From Pollutimonas sp036675275 (GTDB lineage: Bacteria; Pseudomonadota; Gammaproteobacteria; Burkholderiales; Burkholderiaceae_B), in NCBI GenBank assembly GCA_036675275.1, contig JAKFFG010000008.1, positions 124,001 to 188,000 of the forward strand: DNA of 64,000 nucleotides, in the 5' to 3' direction. The notes under the pieces are model-generated. The model saw only the letters and a list, made by a program, of their open reading frames with translations, did no database searches and had not been told where the DNA came from. Positions 18,351-26,892 of this stretch are shown here, one piece after another. Both the position numbers and the translations under genes were made by a program. The stretch's first letter is position 1. Each line of letters opens with the position of its first letter.

Positions 18351-18410
18351 TTTGCTGACATGCCATGCCTTCTCCGATATGCATTGCTTCGAATCGGCGC
18401 GCAAGAGCGT

Positions 18411-18438
18411 AAAAAAATGGGCCGGACGGCCGGCCCAT
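18411..18438 (-). terminator. Rho-independent terminator of the catalase gene
   Basis: Read on the minus strand: an 8-9 bp perfect GC stem (TGGGCCGG / CCGGCCCA, 4-base loop) followed at once by seven T. It begins 15 bases after the catalase stop at 18453. This is the clearest intrinsic terminator in the window. Confidence 0.85.
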
Positions 18439-18452
18439 ACAACAGGAAAACA

Positions 18453-20852
18453 TCAGACTTGCGGCGGTTGGGTCTCCCGCTCGAAGTGCCGGTGCTTGGC
18501 GAGCGCCTGGATAAACTTCTGCACCGCGCCGTCCACGTCGCCGGCAGAAACAAGCAAGCCCGCGTCCTGGCTGGCTTTCACTTCAATACCCGACCGCGTC
18601 AGCAGCGTAGCGGCATTGCCCAGTGCCAGTATCGTTTTGCAATGCCGGTATTGATCCTGGACGAACTCACGCGCGCGGCCATCGGCGACCAATGTGCCGA
18701 TGGCATCCGCGCCGTCAGGCACCACCAAACCGTCGAAAAGAACGGCCGGCTGGTTTTCCAGTGACGCATCTGCATCAATCTGGTCTCCGTCCGATGTGGC
18801 AATCGGGCCGATACGGGGCCCCACAAAGCGCACGATGGCACCCTCTGCCTGGATTGCGTTGGCGACGGTCCATGCGGAGGCGCCATCGGTGCCGGGCGCA
18901 ATCATGATGGCGACTTTGCGCGTGCGTATGCCGCCATCCCCGGGACGGGCAGTCAGCGATAGCCGCGGCGATTGCTCTATTTCAGGCTCGGGCGATGGCT
19001 CCAGGGCTTTAGGCATGGCGTCAGGCAGGGGCATTCCCAAACCTTCGGCCACTTTGCCGGCTAGATCTTCCGACGCATTGCGCAGCATCGACACGACGCG
19101 TTCGCGTACCGCGGCGACGGTGACCTTGCTTAGTTCGAAACGGAAGGCGTCGGCAATATGTTGTTGCTCGAAGGAAGCCTGGCTTTCATAAAACAGCCTG
19201 GCCTGGTTGTAGTGCTCGGCGAACTTCTCGGGCTTGCCCCGCACTTCGTCTTGCTGCACCGGTTCGGGAAACGAGACGAAACCGGCTGCGCCTGCCTGGA
19301 AAGGACAGCCCCCGCCCAATGAATTGGGCTCGTAAGAGGCGCGCCCGCGGTGTATCGCCTGCCTGTGCATGCCGTCGCGCTGATTGTTGTGCACCGGCTT
19401 AAGCGGCGCGTTAATGGGCAGTTCATGGAAGTTCGGTCCACCCAGTCGCGAAATCTGCGTGTCGATGTACGAGTGTATGCGGCCCGCGAGCAGTGGATCG
19501 TTGGTGAAATCAATGCCTGGCACCACGTGAGCCGCGCAGAAGGCCACCTGTTCCGTTTCGGCAAAGAAATTGTCCGGATTACGGTTGAGCACCATGCGCC
19601 CCACGGGCTTTATCGGCACCAGTTCCTCTGGAACAATTTTCGTGGCATCCAGCACGTCGAAGCTGTATTTTTCCGCGTCTTCCTCGGTAAAGATTTGTAC
19701 GCCCAGTTCCCACTCCGGGTAATCTCCTGCGTCTATGGCTTCCCAGAGATCGCGGCGGTTGAAGTCCGGGTCAGCGCCGGAAATTTTTACCGCCTCGTCC
19801 CACACCAGCGAATGCGTGCCCAGTTTCGGGTCCCAATGAAATTTCACAAAAACGGACTGGCCCGCTTCATTCACAAAGCGAAACGTGTGCACCCCGAAGC
19901 CCTGCATCATGCGAAAGCTGCGCGGTATTGCCCGATCAGACATCTGCCACATGAGCATGTGCGTCGATTCCGGCATGAGGGACACAAAATCCCAGTACGT
20001 ATCGTGTGCGGACGCCGCCTGCGGCATGGCATGATGAGGCTCCGGTTTCACCGCATGCACCAAATCGGGGAACTTCATCGCATCTTGTATGAAGAACACT
20101 GGCATATTGTTGCCAACCAGGTCCCAGTTGCCTTCGTCTGTATAAAACTTGACTGCAAAGCCCCGTACATCGCGGGCCGTATCCTTGGATCCGCGTTCTC
20201 CGGCCACCGTCGAAAAGCGCGTAAACAGCGGTGTGATTTTTCCTTTCTCTGCAAATATTGACGCGCGCGTGTATTGCGTAAGAGGTTCGTAGCATTCGAA
20301 ATACCCATGCGCGCCGGAGCCGCGCGCATGCACGACACGCTCCGGGATGCGTTCGTGGTCGAAATGCGTGATTTTTTCACGCAGGATGAAGTCTTTTAAG
20401 AGTGCAGGACCGCGCAGTCCCGCCTTTAATGAGTTTTGATTGTCGGATACCGCTACGCCTTGATTGGTCGTGAGCACCTGTCCTGACGAGTCCGCGCGAA
20501 CCCGGTTCAGCGAGCCGCCGGCGGCATTCACTCCTGATTCGGCCGCGTCGCCATACTTGGCTGTGTGGTTTTCTTCGGAAGGGGTGCTGGCCAATGCGTC
20601 CCGCGTAGCCGATGGCGAAACAGCGCCCGGCACCGGAGCCGTCGCATTCTCGCGGCCATGCTCCTTGGCTTTGGTGGGGTTGTAAGGCATGTCTTGCGCC
20701 ATGCGGGCGGTATTGCCGGCTTTTTGCACCGCCGGATCAGGGCTGGCCGGATCGGGAGGCAGGGCTGGGCCGCTGTCGGTATTCTTGAAAGCGCTGTCGG
20801 CAGATTTTTGGCCGGGGCGGGGGACTTTCCCGGTTGGGGGCGACGTGGGCAT
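18453..20852 (-). CDS. katE: Large-subunit (HPII/KatE type) monofunctional catalase (799 aa)
   Basis: Haem catalase that dismutates hydrogen peroxide. Catalytic His175 (RVVHARGSGAHG), the Asn of LVGNNMPVFF at about 248-249, and the haem-ligating Tyr in RIHSYIDTQ are present. The chain carries the C-terminal flavodoxin/DJ-1-like domain of clade 2 catalases (RKVAIMIAPGTDGASAWTV), which explains its size. The first 130 residues form a long Pro/Ala-rich, low-complexity extension. ATG 20852 was chosen over an upstream frame start at 21098 since AGGAG precedes it and the longer reading has no similarity to catalase. Divergent from the lyase-like gene at 21044. Confidence 0.95.
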   Translation of the reverse strand: MPTSPPTGKVPRPGQKSADSAFKNTDSGPALPPDPASPDPAVQKAGNTARMAQDMPYNPTKAKEHGRENATAPVPGAVSPSATRDALASTPSEENHTAKYGDAAESGVNAAGGSLNRVRADSSGQVLTTNQGVAVSDNQNSLKAGLRGPALLKDFILREKITHFDHERIPERVVHARGSGAHGYFECYEPLTQYTRASIFAEKGKITPLFTRFSTVAGERGSKDTARDVRGFAVKFYTDEGNWDLVGNNMPVFFIQDAMKFPDLVHAVKPEPHHAMPQAASAHDTYWDFVSLMPESTHMLMWQMSDRAIPRSFRMMQGFGVHTFRFVNEAGQSVFVKFHWDPKLGTHSLVWDEAVKISGADPDFNRRDLWEAIDAGDYPEWELGVQIFTEEDAEKYSFDVLDATKIVPEELVPIKPVGRMVLNRNPDNFFAETEQVAFCAAHVVPGIDFTNDPLLAGRIHSYIDTQISRLGGPNFHELPINAPLKPVHNNQRDGMHRQAIHRGRASYEPNSLGGGCPFQAGAAGFVSFPEPVQQDEVRGKPEKFAEHYNQARLFYESQASFEQQHIADAFRFELSKVTVAAVRERVVSMLRNASEDLAGKVAEGLGMPLPDAMPKALEPSPEPEIEQSPRLSLTARPGDGGIRTRKVAIMIAPGTDGASAWTVANAIQAEGAIVRFVGPRIGPIATSDGDQIDADASLENQPAVLFDGLVVPDGADAIGTLVADGRAREFVQDQYRHCKTILALGNAATLLTRSGIEVKASQDAGLLVSAGDVDGAVQKFIQALAKHRHFERETQPPQV

Positions 20853-20971
20853 GCTTATCTCCTGTGGCTGATGTGGATGCTCGTGGCCTGTGCGGCGTGT
20901 TGCTTGAAGGCCAGGAGGCGAAATGTTCAGGTCGGGATGGACAGCAAGCCGTGGGCCCGAGAATGCGGGAG

Positions 20972-20987
20972 ACAACCGGATTGTTGT
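20972..20987. promoter_or_regulatory. Inverted repeat in the katE / lyase divergent promoter
   Basis: ACAAC-CGGATT-GTTGT, a 5-bp perfect dyad in the 191-bp gap between the two divergent starts. A shared regulator site is possible. The arms are short and no regulator gene is adjacent. Confidence 0.25.
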
Positions 20988-21043
20988 GCTATGGTCTACG
21001 GTGAAATAATGACAAGAAACCACACCCGATCGGAGACAAAACC

Positions 21044-22543
21044 ATGAAATCACTCGCGCTACCGGCACTGAGCTTTTCCTTGCTTGCTTATTGCGCAAGC
21101 GCCTACGCCGGCGATTCCCAAAGGGATGAGTTCTTTTGGCTGGGCGAAATGAACAAGGCCTCGCTGGTCATCAATACCGATGAAGGCTTGATCGAGAAAG
21201 CAGCAGCGCCGATTTTTGCGCAAGGTATCGAAAAGGTCATCACGGCCGGAAACCAGGAAGGCGCCAAGAGGCCCTCTACGGTCATTACCTTTGAGCCGCT
21301 GATGATAGAGGCCGCGGGCCCTGAGATTACGCTATTGCATGCGGGCCGCTCCAGCCAGGACATGCATGCCACTTACCGCGCGGCCATACTGCGCGACGAC
21401 CTGCTCAAGCTTGCCCAGCAGCTGCACAAGACCAGCGCTACATTAGTGGCCCTGTCCGAACGTCATAAAGACACTATTGTTCCCAACTACACGAACGGTG
21501 TGGCGGCGCAACCCAACAGCTATGGCCATTATTTGCTCGGCCATGCGGCAGGCCTGCAGCGCGATGCTCAGCGCATACATGAAGCGTACGCGCGCATAAA
21601 TCGCTCCGCCATGGGCACGACCGTGCTGAACGGCACCAGTTGGCCGCTGAACCGTGAGCGCATGGCGAACTACCTTGGTTTTGCCGGTATCGTCGAAAAC
21701 GCCTACGATGCGTCGCAGATTTCTTCGATGGAGCATCCCGTGGAGGTCGGGGCGGTGGTAACGACCATTGCGCTGCACACAGGACACTTCGTCGAAGATT
21801 TGCTGACGCAGTATGCCCAGCCGCGGCCATGGATCTTGCTGGAAGAGGGCGGAGGCAACACCTACGTATCCAGCGCCATGCCGCAAAAACGCAATCCCGG
21901 ACTGCTCAACAATACCCGCAGCAGCGCCTCCACAGCCCTTACGCTGGCATTCGGTCCGGTGATCCAGGCACATAACATCACACCCGGCATGTCAGATCCC
22001 AAAAGCGCAAAGACCAATAGCGCGATGGTCCAGAGTGCCATCAAGGCGTTGTCGAACTGGGACCGTGTGCTCAAGGCGCTGGTGGTGAGCCCGGATCGCG
22101 CGCTCGAAGAGCTAAATAGCGACTGGACCGCATCCCAGGAACTGGCCGATGCGTTGATGCGCAACCATGGGCTGCCTTTCCGGATCGGGCATCATTTTGC
22201 GTCGGATGTCGTAGGCCACGCCAAAAAGAACAACATCATGCCGCTTGAGTTTCCTTATGCCGAGGCGCAACGCATTTACGCCGAAACAGTGAAGGGCACA
22301 GATTATCCCCAAACGCTTCCAATGAGCGAAGCGCAATTCAAGGAAAATCTGGATCCGGTGATGATAGTCAAAAATCGCAAAACCAGCGGCGGCCCACAGC
22401 CGGCCGAAATGCAGCGCATGATTGCAGCGGCCAATGAAGATCTTGTCGCCCAACAAAATTGGATCAACGACCAGCGCAATAAAATCACCACAGCGCTAGG
22501 GCAACTGGATGCGGACTTCGACAAATTGCTGAAGGTGAAGTAA
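21044..22543 (+). CDS. Exported argininosuccinate lyase-like protein with altered catalytic residue (499 aa)
   Basis: Belongs to the fumarase/aspartase/argininosuccinate lyase superfamily. Visible blocks are GRSSQDMHAT (101-110), GTTVLNGTSWPLNRE (191-205) and the signature SSAMPQKRNP (276-285) with the catalytic-loop serines. Unlike ordinary ArgH it begins with a clear signal peptide (residues 1-22, SAYA before GDSQ), so it should act in the periplasm. The catalytic His of the YTHLQRAQP motif is replaced: here YTNGVAAQP, Asn151. It is therefore unlikely to be the arginine biosynthesis enzyme. Monocistronic, divergent from katE. Function unknown: perhaps a lyase for an extracellular amino acid conjugate, or a binding protein. 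Confidence 0.8.
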   Translation: MKSLALPALSFSLLAYCASAYAGDSQRDEFFWLGEMNKASLVINTDEGLIEKAAAPIFAQGIEKVITAGNQEGAKRPSTVITFEPLMIEAAGPEITLLHAGRSSQDMHATYRAAILRDDLLKLAQQLHKTSATLVALSERHKDTIVPNYTNGVAAQPNSYGHYLLGHAAGLQRDAQRIHEAYARINRSAMGTTVLNGTSWPLNRERMANYLGFAGIVENAYDASQISSMEHPVEVGAVVTTIALHTGHFVEDLLTQYAQPRPWILLEEGGGNTYVSSAMPQKRNPGLLNNTRSSASTALTLAFGPVIQAHNITPGMSDPKSAKTNSAMVQSAIKALSNWDRVLKALVVSPDRALEELNSDWTASQELADALMRNHGLPFRIGHHFASDVVGHAKKNNIMPLEFPYAEAQRIYAETVKGTDYPQTLPMSEAQFKENLDPVMIVKNRKTSGGPQPAEMQRMIAAANEDLVAQQNWINDQRNKITTALGQLDADFDKLLKVK

Positions 22544-22571
22544 TGCGCGTGCCTCAGCGTGGCGCATGCTG

Positions 22572-23102
22572 CTAGTCCACATCCCGCGCTTTCATGATCT
22601 GCTCGACAGATACGAAGCCATCCCGGGCGGCGGGAGGCAGGTTGGCATCTGAGGCTTTTCGCTGTGCCTGCGCGTCCGCGTCCGGGGCGTCGACGATAAT
22701 GCGTCCGACCATGCCGGCGTGTTCGTGCGGCACGCAAAAGTAATCGTATACGCCAGGCGTGTCGAAGGTGATCGAGAACGATTCGCCCGGCAACAGGTAG
22801 CCGGAGTCCCATGGTTGCGCTCCCTGCGGAATCCGCAGCGGCTTGCCATGGCAGTCGGGATGATAAGCCGTCGACGTGTGCACATTGCCGGCCTCCCGAT
22901 TGATCCAGCGTATGGTTTGGCCACGCTTTATAAGAAGGCCGCGAGGACTGAACCATACGTGCGCACCATTCCCCGAGCCCGCCAGGGTAATGTCGATGAC
23001 CTCATTGGCCCCGGCTGGACGCGGGTAAGCCATGGCGACCAGCAGCAGGCCGCCACTGGCCTGCAGGAACCGGCGGCGGCCTCCGTCGGGCACGGCTTTC
23101 AT
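22572..23102 (-). CDS. Tat-exported cupredoxin (plastocyanin-like blue copper protein, 176 aa)
   Basis: Twin-arginine signal RRRFLQ at residues 9-14, cleaved near AGA. The type 1 copper ligands are all visible: His75 (VHTS), Cys123, His126 and Met131 in YFCVPHEHAGM. It should carry electrons, or hold copper, in the periplasm. ATG 23102 overlaps the stop of the upstream gene (ATGA), showing translational coupling with the 144-aa partner. An insertion (residues 80-100) between the first His and Cys, containing HPDCHGK, adds possible extra metal ligands. Confidence 0.85.
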   Translation of the reverse strand: MKAVPDGGRRRFLQASGGLLLVAMAYPRPAGANEVIDITLAGSGNGAHVWFSPRGLLIKRGQTIRWINREAGNVHTSTAYHPDCHGKPLRIPQGAQPWDSGYLLPGESFSITFDTPGVYDYFCVPHEHAGMVGRIIVDAPDADAQAQRKASDANLPPAARDGFVSVEQIMKARDVD

Positions 23103-23533
23103 TTGGCTACCCGTGCTTCCTGGTCGGCCGGCACATGCCACAGCACCATATGAACGTGCGGCTCTTCCACCCCGGGGTGGCCGGCGTTATAGACCACGTC
23201 CACATGGTCTACCTTTTCACCGGCAGCGTTCAGGTTGTCGAGCTTCATCTCTGGTTTCATCGAAGACAGCGGGATCATGTAGATGGTGCTTACCAGTTTT
23301 CCGTCGTGGTCATAGGCCAGGAACGGCCCGGCTGGAAGCGTGCTGGGGTCAACGTGAAGCTGGCCCATGCCTGGAAGGAAGTCGGGTAGTTTGACCAGAG
23401 AGCTCACCGGTTTGTAGGGCGCCGCGGGCGGCGCCTTGGCCACGGCGCCGGCAGCTGTGTCATGTGCGCTGGCACCCATGGGACTGAAGGCAAAAGCAGC
23501 CGATGCGGCTGCGCACAACAACGTTTTGAACAT
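23099..23533 (-). CDS. Exported protein of unknown function, cupredoxin partner (144 aa)
   Basis: Signal peptide residues 1-23 (ASA before HDTA). The mature protein starts with a short Ala/Pro linker and then a compact domain with conserved-looking His residues near the end (NAGHPGVEEPHVHMVLWHV), which could bind a metal. It may belong to the small DUF5602/TTHB210-like family, but I cannot verify that. Stop and start codons overlap with the downstream Tat cupredoxin, so the two probably work together, for example in copper handling. Divergent from the amidase at 23655. Confidence 0.75.
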   Translation of the reverse strand: MFKTLLCAAASAAFAFSPMGASAHDTAAGAVAKAPPAAPYKPVSSLVKLPDFLPGMGQLHVDPSTLPAGPFLAYDHDGKLVSTIYMIPLSSMKPEMKLDNLNAAGEKVDHVDVVYNAGHPGVEEPHVHMVLWHVPADQEARVAK

Positions 23534-23654
23534 GGCGATCTCCTGGAGGATGCTGACGAATATCGTCAGACTTCACCGCATTAGATGGCGCCATCGTCGC
23601 GCGCGTTCCCGCCGATCCGTGCCACATCGCACTCTTTACTCTATTATTGTCCGC

Positions 23655-25118
23655 ATGAACAAAAAAACGCCCCCTATCCCCTCTGCCGGAGACATCATCG
23701 AGCTGGATGCCGTGGCTCTATCGCAGGCCATCCGCAATAAGCACGTGTCCTGCGTGGAAACGCTGGATGCGTTTCTGGCACAAGCCGACCGGCTGAATCC
23801 CCGCGTCAATGCGCTCGTTGCCTTGCAGGATAGGGGCGCATTGCATCGCCAGGCCCTTGAGCTTGACGCGCAACTCGCCCGCGGTGAATGGTTGGGGCCT
23901 TTGCACGGCTTTCCCCAAGCGCCCAAGGACATCATGCCGGTGGCCGGTATGGTCACCACCAAGGGCTCGCTTATCTTCAAGGATCATGTGCCCACTGCCG
24001 ACGCGGTAGTGTTCGAGCGCATGCGGCGCGGCGGCGCAGTTTTCATCGGCCGAAGCAATACGCCGGAATTTGGCCTGGGCGGGCACACCTACAACAAGGT
24101 TTACGGCACCACGCGCAATGCCTTCGACCCTGATAAGTCGGCTGGCGGCAGCAGCGGCGGCGCCGCTGTGGCGGTGGCGTTGCGCATGCTGCCCGTAGCC
24201 GACGGTTCCGACATGATGGGTTCGCTGCGCACACCGGCCTCGTTCAACAACGTCTATGGCTTGCGAACTTCGCCGGGATGCGTGCCGCACGGCCCTACCG
24301 ACGATGTGTTCTTCCAGCAGTTCAGTGTGGCGGGGCCCATGGCGCGCAATATTCCGGACCTGGCATTGCTGCTTTCGGTGCAGGCGGGATTCGATCCGCG
24401 CCTGCCGATGTCGCGTCAACTGGATCCGGGCGTCTTTAATGAACCGATGGAACGCAGTTTTCATGGCACGCGCATAGGCTGGCTGGGCGACCTCGGCGGC
24501 CATTTGCCCATCGACCCCGACCTCATGGCGCTGTCCGAAAAGGCTCTCGCAGCCTTTTCGGACGTCGGCTGCCGGGTCGAGCCCGTGTTGCCGGACTTCG
24601 ATCTGGAACGCCTATGGCGGGCATGGATGGACCTGCGCAGCTTCAGTGTGGCCGGCAGCAACGAGAGCCTGTATGCCGATCCGGCCCGGCGCGTACTGCT
24701 GAAGCCCGAGGCCATCTGGGAAATCGAGCGCGGCCTGAAACTCAGCGGGTCCGACATCTACCGCGCCTCACGCGACCGTAGCGCGTGGTACCAGGCCTTG
24801 CGCGAATTGTTCGGGCGCTACGATTTCCTGGTGCTGCCGGCAAGCCAGGTGTTTCCTTTCAATGCCGAACTTGACTGGCCCGCCACTATCGCCGGCCGCG
24901 AGATGGACAGCTACCATCGGTGGATGGAGGCGGTGCTGCCGGCGACGATGGCTGGTTTGCCGGCCCTGTGCGCTCCCGCCGGCTTTGGCGCAGACGGCCT
25001 GCCGGCAGGCCTGCAAATTATTGGTCCGGCGCAGGCTGACCTGGCGGTGCTTCAAATTGGCCATGCCTACGATAGGGCCAGCGGGCATGCACGAGTAAGA
25101 AGTCCGCTGCTTTCATAG
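23655..25118 (+). CDS. Amidase signature family protein (487 aa)
   Basis: Ser-cisSer-Lys amidase: Lys91 in QAPKDIMPV, cis-Ser in SAGGSSGGAA (166-167) and nucleophile Ser190 in SDMMGSLRTPA. The usual glycines before the nucleophile (DTGGS or DIGGS) are replaced by MMG, which reshapes the oxyanion side and suggests unusual substrate preference. ATG 23655 was chosen because the upstream reading overlaps the divergent exported gene in an unrelated frame. No signal peptide. Monocistronic; MarR and Bug genes follow at 25192-26870 and may not be related. Confidence 0.87.
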   Translation: MNKKTPPIPSAGDIIELDAVALSQAIRNKHVSCVETLDAFLAQADRLNPRVNALVALQDRGALHRQALELDAQLARGEWLGPLHGFPQAPKDIMPVAGMVTTKGSLIFKDHVPTADAVVFERMRRGGAVFIGRSNTPEFGLGGHTYNKVYGTTRNAFDPDKSAGGSSGGAAVAVALRMLPVADGSDMMGSLRTPASFNNVYGLRTSPGCVPHGPTDDVFFQQFSVAGPMARNIPDLALLLSVQAGFDPRLPMSRQLDPGVFNEPMERSFHGTRIGWLGDLGGHLPIDPDLMALSEKALAAFSDVGCRVEPVLPDFDLERLWRAWMDLRSFSVAGSNESLYADPARRVLLKPEAIWEIERGLKLSGSDIYRASRDRSAWYQALRELFGRYDFLVLPASQVFPFNAELDWPATIAGREMDSYHRWMEAVLPATMAGLPALCAPAGFGADGLPAGLQIIGPAQADLAVLQIGHAYDRASGHARVRSPLLS

Positions 25119-25191
25119 GCCAGCGGGTGTCTTGATCTTGCTGTTGGACTAGAGGCATCGTGCCGCATGCTCCGACATCAACGTTGACTGA

Positions 25192-25779
25192 CTACGGCGC
25201 GCGGCGATGCGCCGGTCCGCCCCATCCGCCAACGGCATTCCCCGGGCGGCTCCTGTGCGGCCTTTCCTTGATCAAGTCGTCTTCCATCATTTGATCCGCC
25301 CGGCGTACGACGCGATCCAGCATGGAGCCGAGCGCCCGCAGTTCGTCCGCATCCAGGTCCTGGAATATCTCCTTATTCAACGACGCAACCACCGGCATGA
25401 TCTGGCGATATAAGCGTAAACCTTGAGGCGTAACGGATATATGCACTGTTCTCGCATCGTCCGGATCGCGACTGCGCATCAGCAGTCCTTTACTACACAA
25501 GGTGCCAATGGCGCGCGACGTGCGCGGGGCATCAAGGCCAACGGCCCGAGCCAATTGGGTCGACGTCAACCTGTCGTGCTGGACGCCGACCGCCAGCAAA
25601 CGCCATTCGCGGCGCGTGATATTAAAGCGCCCTTCGCACAGGCGCGTGAATATGGGGTTCCCGGCCGACCATGCACGGTAGAGCCTGAACATCATCATGT
25701 CGTCCAGCGTGGGCAGGTATTCGGCCACGTCCTGGTCACGGTCTGACGCTTGCGGAGGGTCAGTCTTCTTCATATTCAT
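25192..25779 (-). CDS. MarR-family transcriptional regulator (195 aa)
   Basis: Winged helix MarR protein. The DNA-binding region is around residues 60-115 (TSTQLARAVGLDAPRTSRAIGTL, then the wing RDPDDARTVHISVTPQG). Start ATG 25779 is preceded by GGGAAAG; ATG 25773 is the alternative. Divergent from the Bug-sulfatase operon with 107 bp in between, which holds an inverted repeat pair; it is the likely repressor of that operon, de-repressed by an aromatic or sulfonated acid ligand typical for the family. Confidence 0.88.
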   Translation of the reverse strand: MNMKKTDPPQASDRDQDVAEYLPTLDDMMMFRLYRAWSAGNPIFTRLCEGRFNITRREWRLLAVGVQHDRLTSTQLARAVGLDAPRTSRAIGTLCSKGLLMRSRDPDDARTVHISVTPQGLRLYRQIMPVVASLNKEIFQDLDADELRALGSMLDRVVRRADQMMEDDLIKERPHRSRPGNAVGGWGGPAHRRAP

Positions 25780-25807
25780 GGGACGGGGCTTTCCCTGACA
25801 GTCGGAT

Positions 25808-25871
25808 ATTTGATTAGAACAAGTATTGCTTTGCTTGATAAGCTGGCATCCAATATTAAGATAAATCAAAT
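25808..25871. promoter_or_regulatory. Inverted repeats flanking the marR / Bug promoter region
   Basis: ATTTGATT (25808-25815) and its perfect complement AATCAAAT (25864-25871) lie at both ends of the AT-rich divergent gap. They could be paired MarR half-sites allowing a loop, or one arm each of two weaker operators. The second overlaps the leader just before the Bug ribosome site. Confidence 0.35.
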
Positions 25872-25886
25872 CTGAGGAGACAAGCG

Positions 25887-26870
25887 ATGATCAAGAACGC
25901 TTTCAGGGCCGCCTTGCTGCCGTGCATGCTGTTTGCGGCCTGTACCGCCGGCGCTGCACAGGACGATGCCCCCGAGCTGTCCACGCCGGTGACGATAGTC
26001 GTGGGTTATGCACCCGGCGGCGCCACCGATCGCGCTGCGCGCATAGTGGCCACCAGCCTGCAGGCCAAGCTGGGCGTGTCGGTTGTGGTAGAGAATAAAA
26101 CAGGTGCGGGCGGGCGTATCGCCGCGCAGCATGTCAAGAATGCCGGCCCGGATGAAAATATGTTGCTGCTCGGCAATCCTGCCGTGATGGTGGTGGCCCC
26201 GCTCGTGTTCGAAAGCCTGGCCTACGATGCCGTGAAAGACTTCCAGCCCGTTTCCATGGTGACGCAATACGGTTTCGGTGTCGCCGTTTCGGCAGACAGC
26301 CAGATCAAGGACATGCAAGGGCTGGTGAGCTGGGCCAAGTCCAATCCGGATAAATTCAATATTGGTGTTCCGGCAACGGGCAGCCTTCCGCATTTCTTCG
26401 GTTTGATGCTGTCGGAGCAAATCGGGGCCGAAGGGCAGATCATCGGCTATCGCGGTTCCGCACCGGTCATTACCGATTTGATCGGCGGCGCCATTCCGGT
26501 TGCCATCGACACGCTCGACGTCCTGACACGCCAGCATGAGGGCAAGCGCATTCGTATCCTGGCCACGTCTGGGCAAGAGCGCGAAGCGGCACTGCCGGAC
26601 GTGCCTACTTTCACACAAGCCGGTGTCGATTTGCAAGCGGCAGGCTGGAATACCTTTTTTGCTTCTTCCTCGATGCCCAAGGCCAAGGCCGACATGTTGG
26701 GTGAAACGCTCAAGTCGGTAACCGCCGATCCCGAAGTACGCAAGACACTGCTGCAGAATGACCTGATTCCGGTGTCCGCCAATGCGCAGGAAACCGGCAA
26801 GCTGGTGGATGCATTCCGCGCCCAGTGGGCTCCCGTGGTGAAGGACTCGGGTTTCGTTGTCACCAAATAG
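25887..26870 (+). CDS. Bug/TctC-family periplasmic receptor next to a sulfatase (327 aa)
   Basis: Tripartite tricarboxylate receptor family. N-terminal signal LLPCMLFAACTAGAA is ambiguous between ordinary cleavage and a weak lipobox (FAAC). Ligand loop GYAPGGATDRAAR and second block NKTGAGGRIA are present. A good GAGGAG precedes ATG 25887. The sulfatase gene starts 22 bp downstream, so the receptor probably binds a sulfate ester or the acid set free from it. Controlled in all likelihood by the divergent MarR gene. Confidence 0.9.
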   Translation: MIKNAFRAALLPCMLFAACTAGAAQDDAPELSTPVTIVVGYAPGGATDRAARIVATSLQAKLGVSVVVENKTGAGGRIAAQHVKNAGPDENMLLLGNPAVMVVAPLVFESLAYDAVKDFQPVSMVTQYGFGVAVSADSQIKDMQGLVSWAKSNPDKFNIGVPATGSLPHFFGLMLSEQIGAEGQIIGYRGSAPVITDLIGGAIPVAIDTLDVLTRQHEGKRIRILATSGQEREAALPDVPTFTQAGVDLQAAGWNTFFASSSMPKAKADMLGETLKSVTADPEVRKTLLQNDLIPVSANAQETGKLVDAFRAQWAPVVKDSGFVVTK

Positions 26871-26892
26871 TGAGAGATAGCGGACAATATTG

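Noticed and set aside
21044..22543. Annotation as the arginine biosynthesis enzyme ArgH
   Set aside because: Signal peptide, catalytic His replaced by Asn, and no arginine biosynthesis genes nearby.
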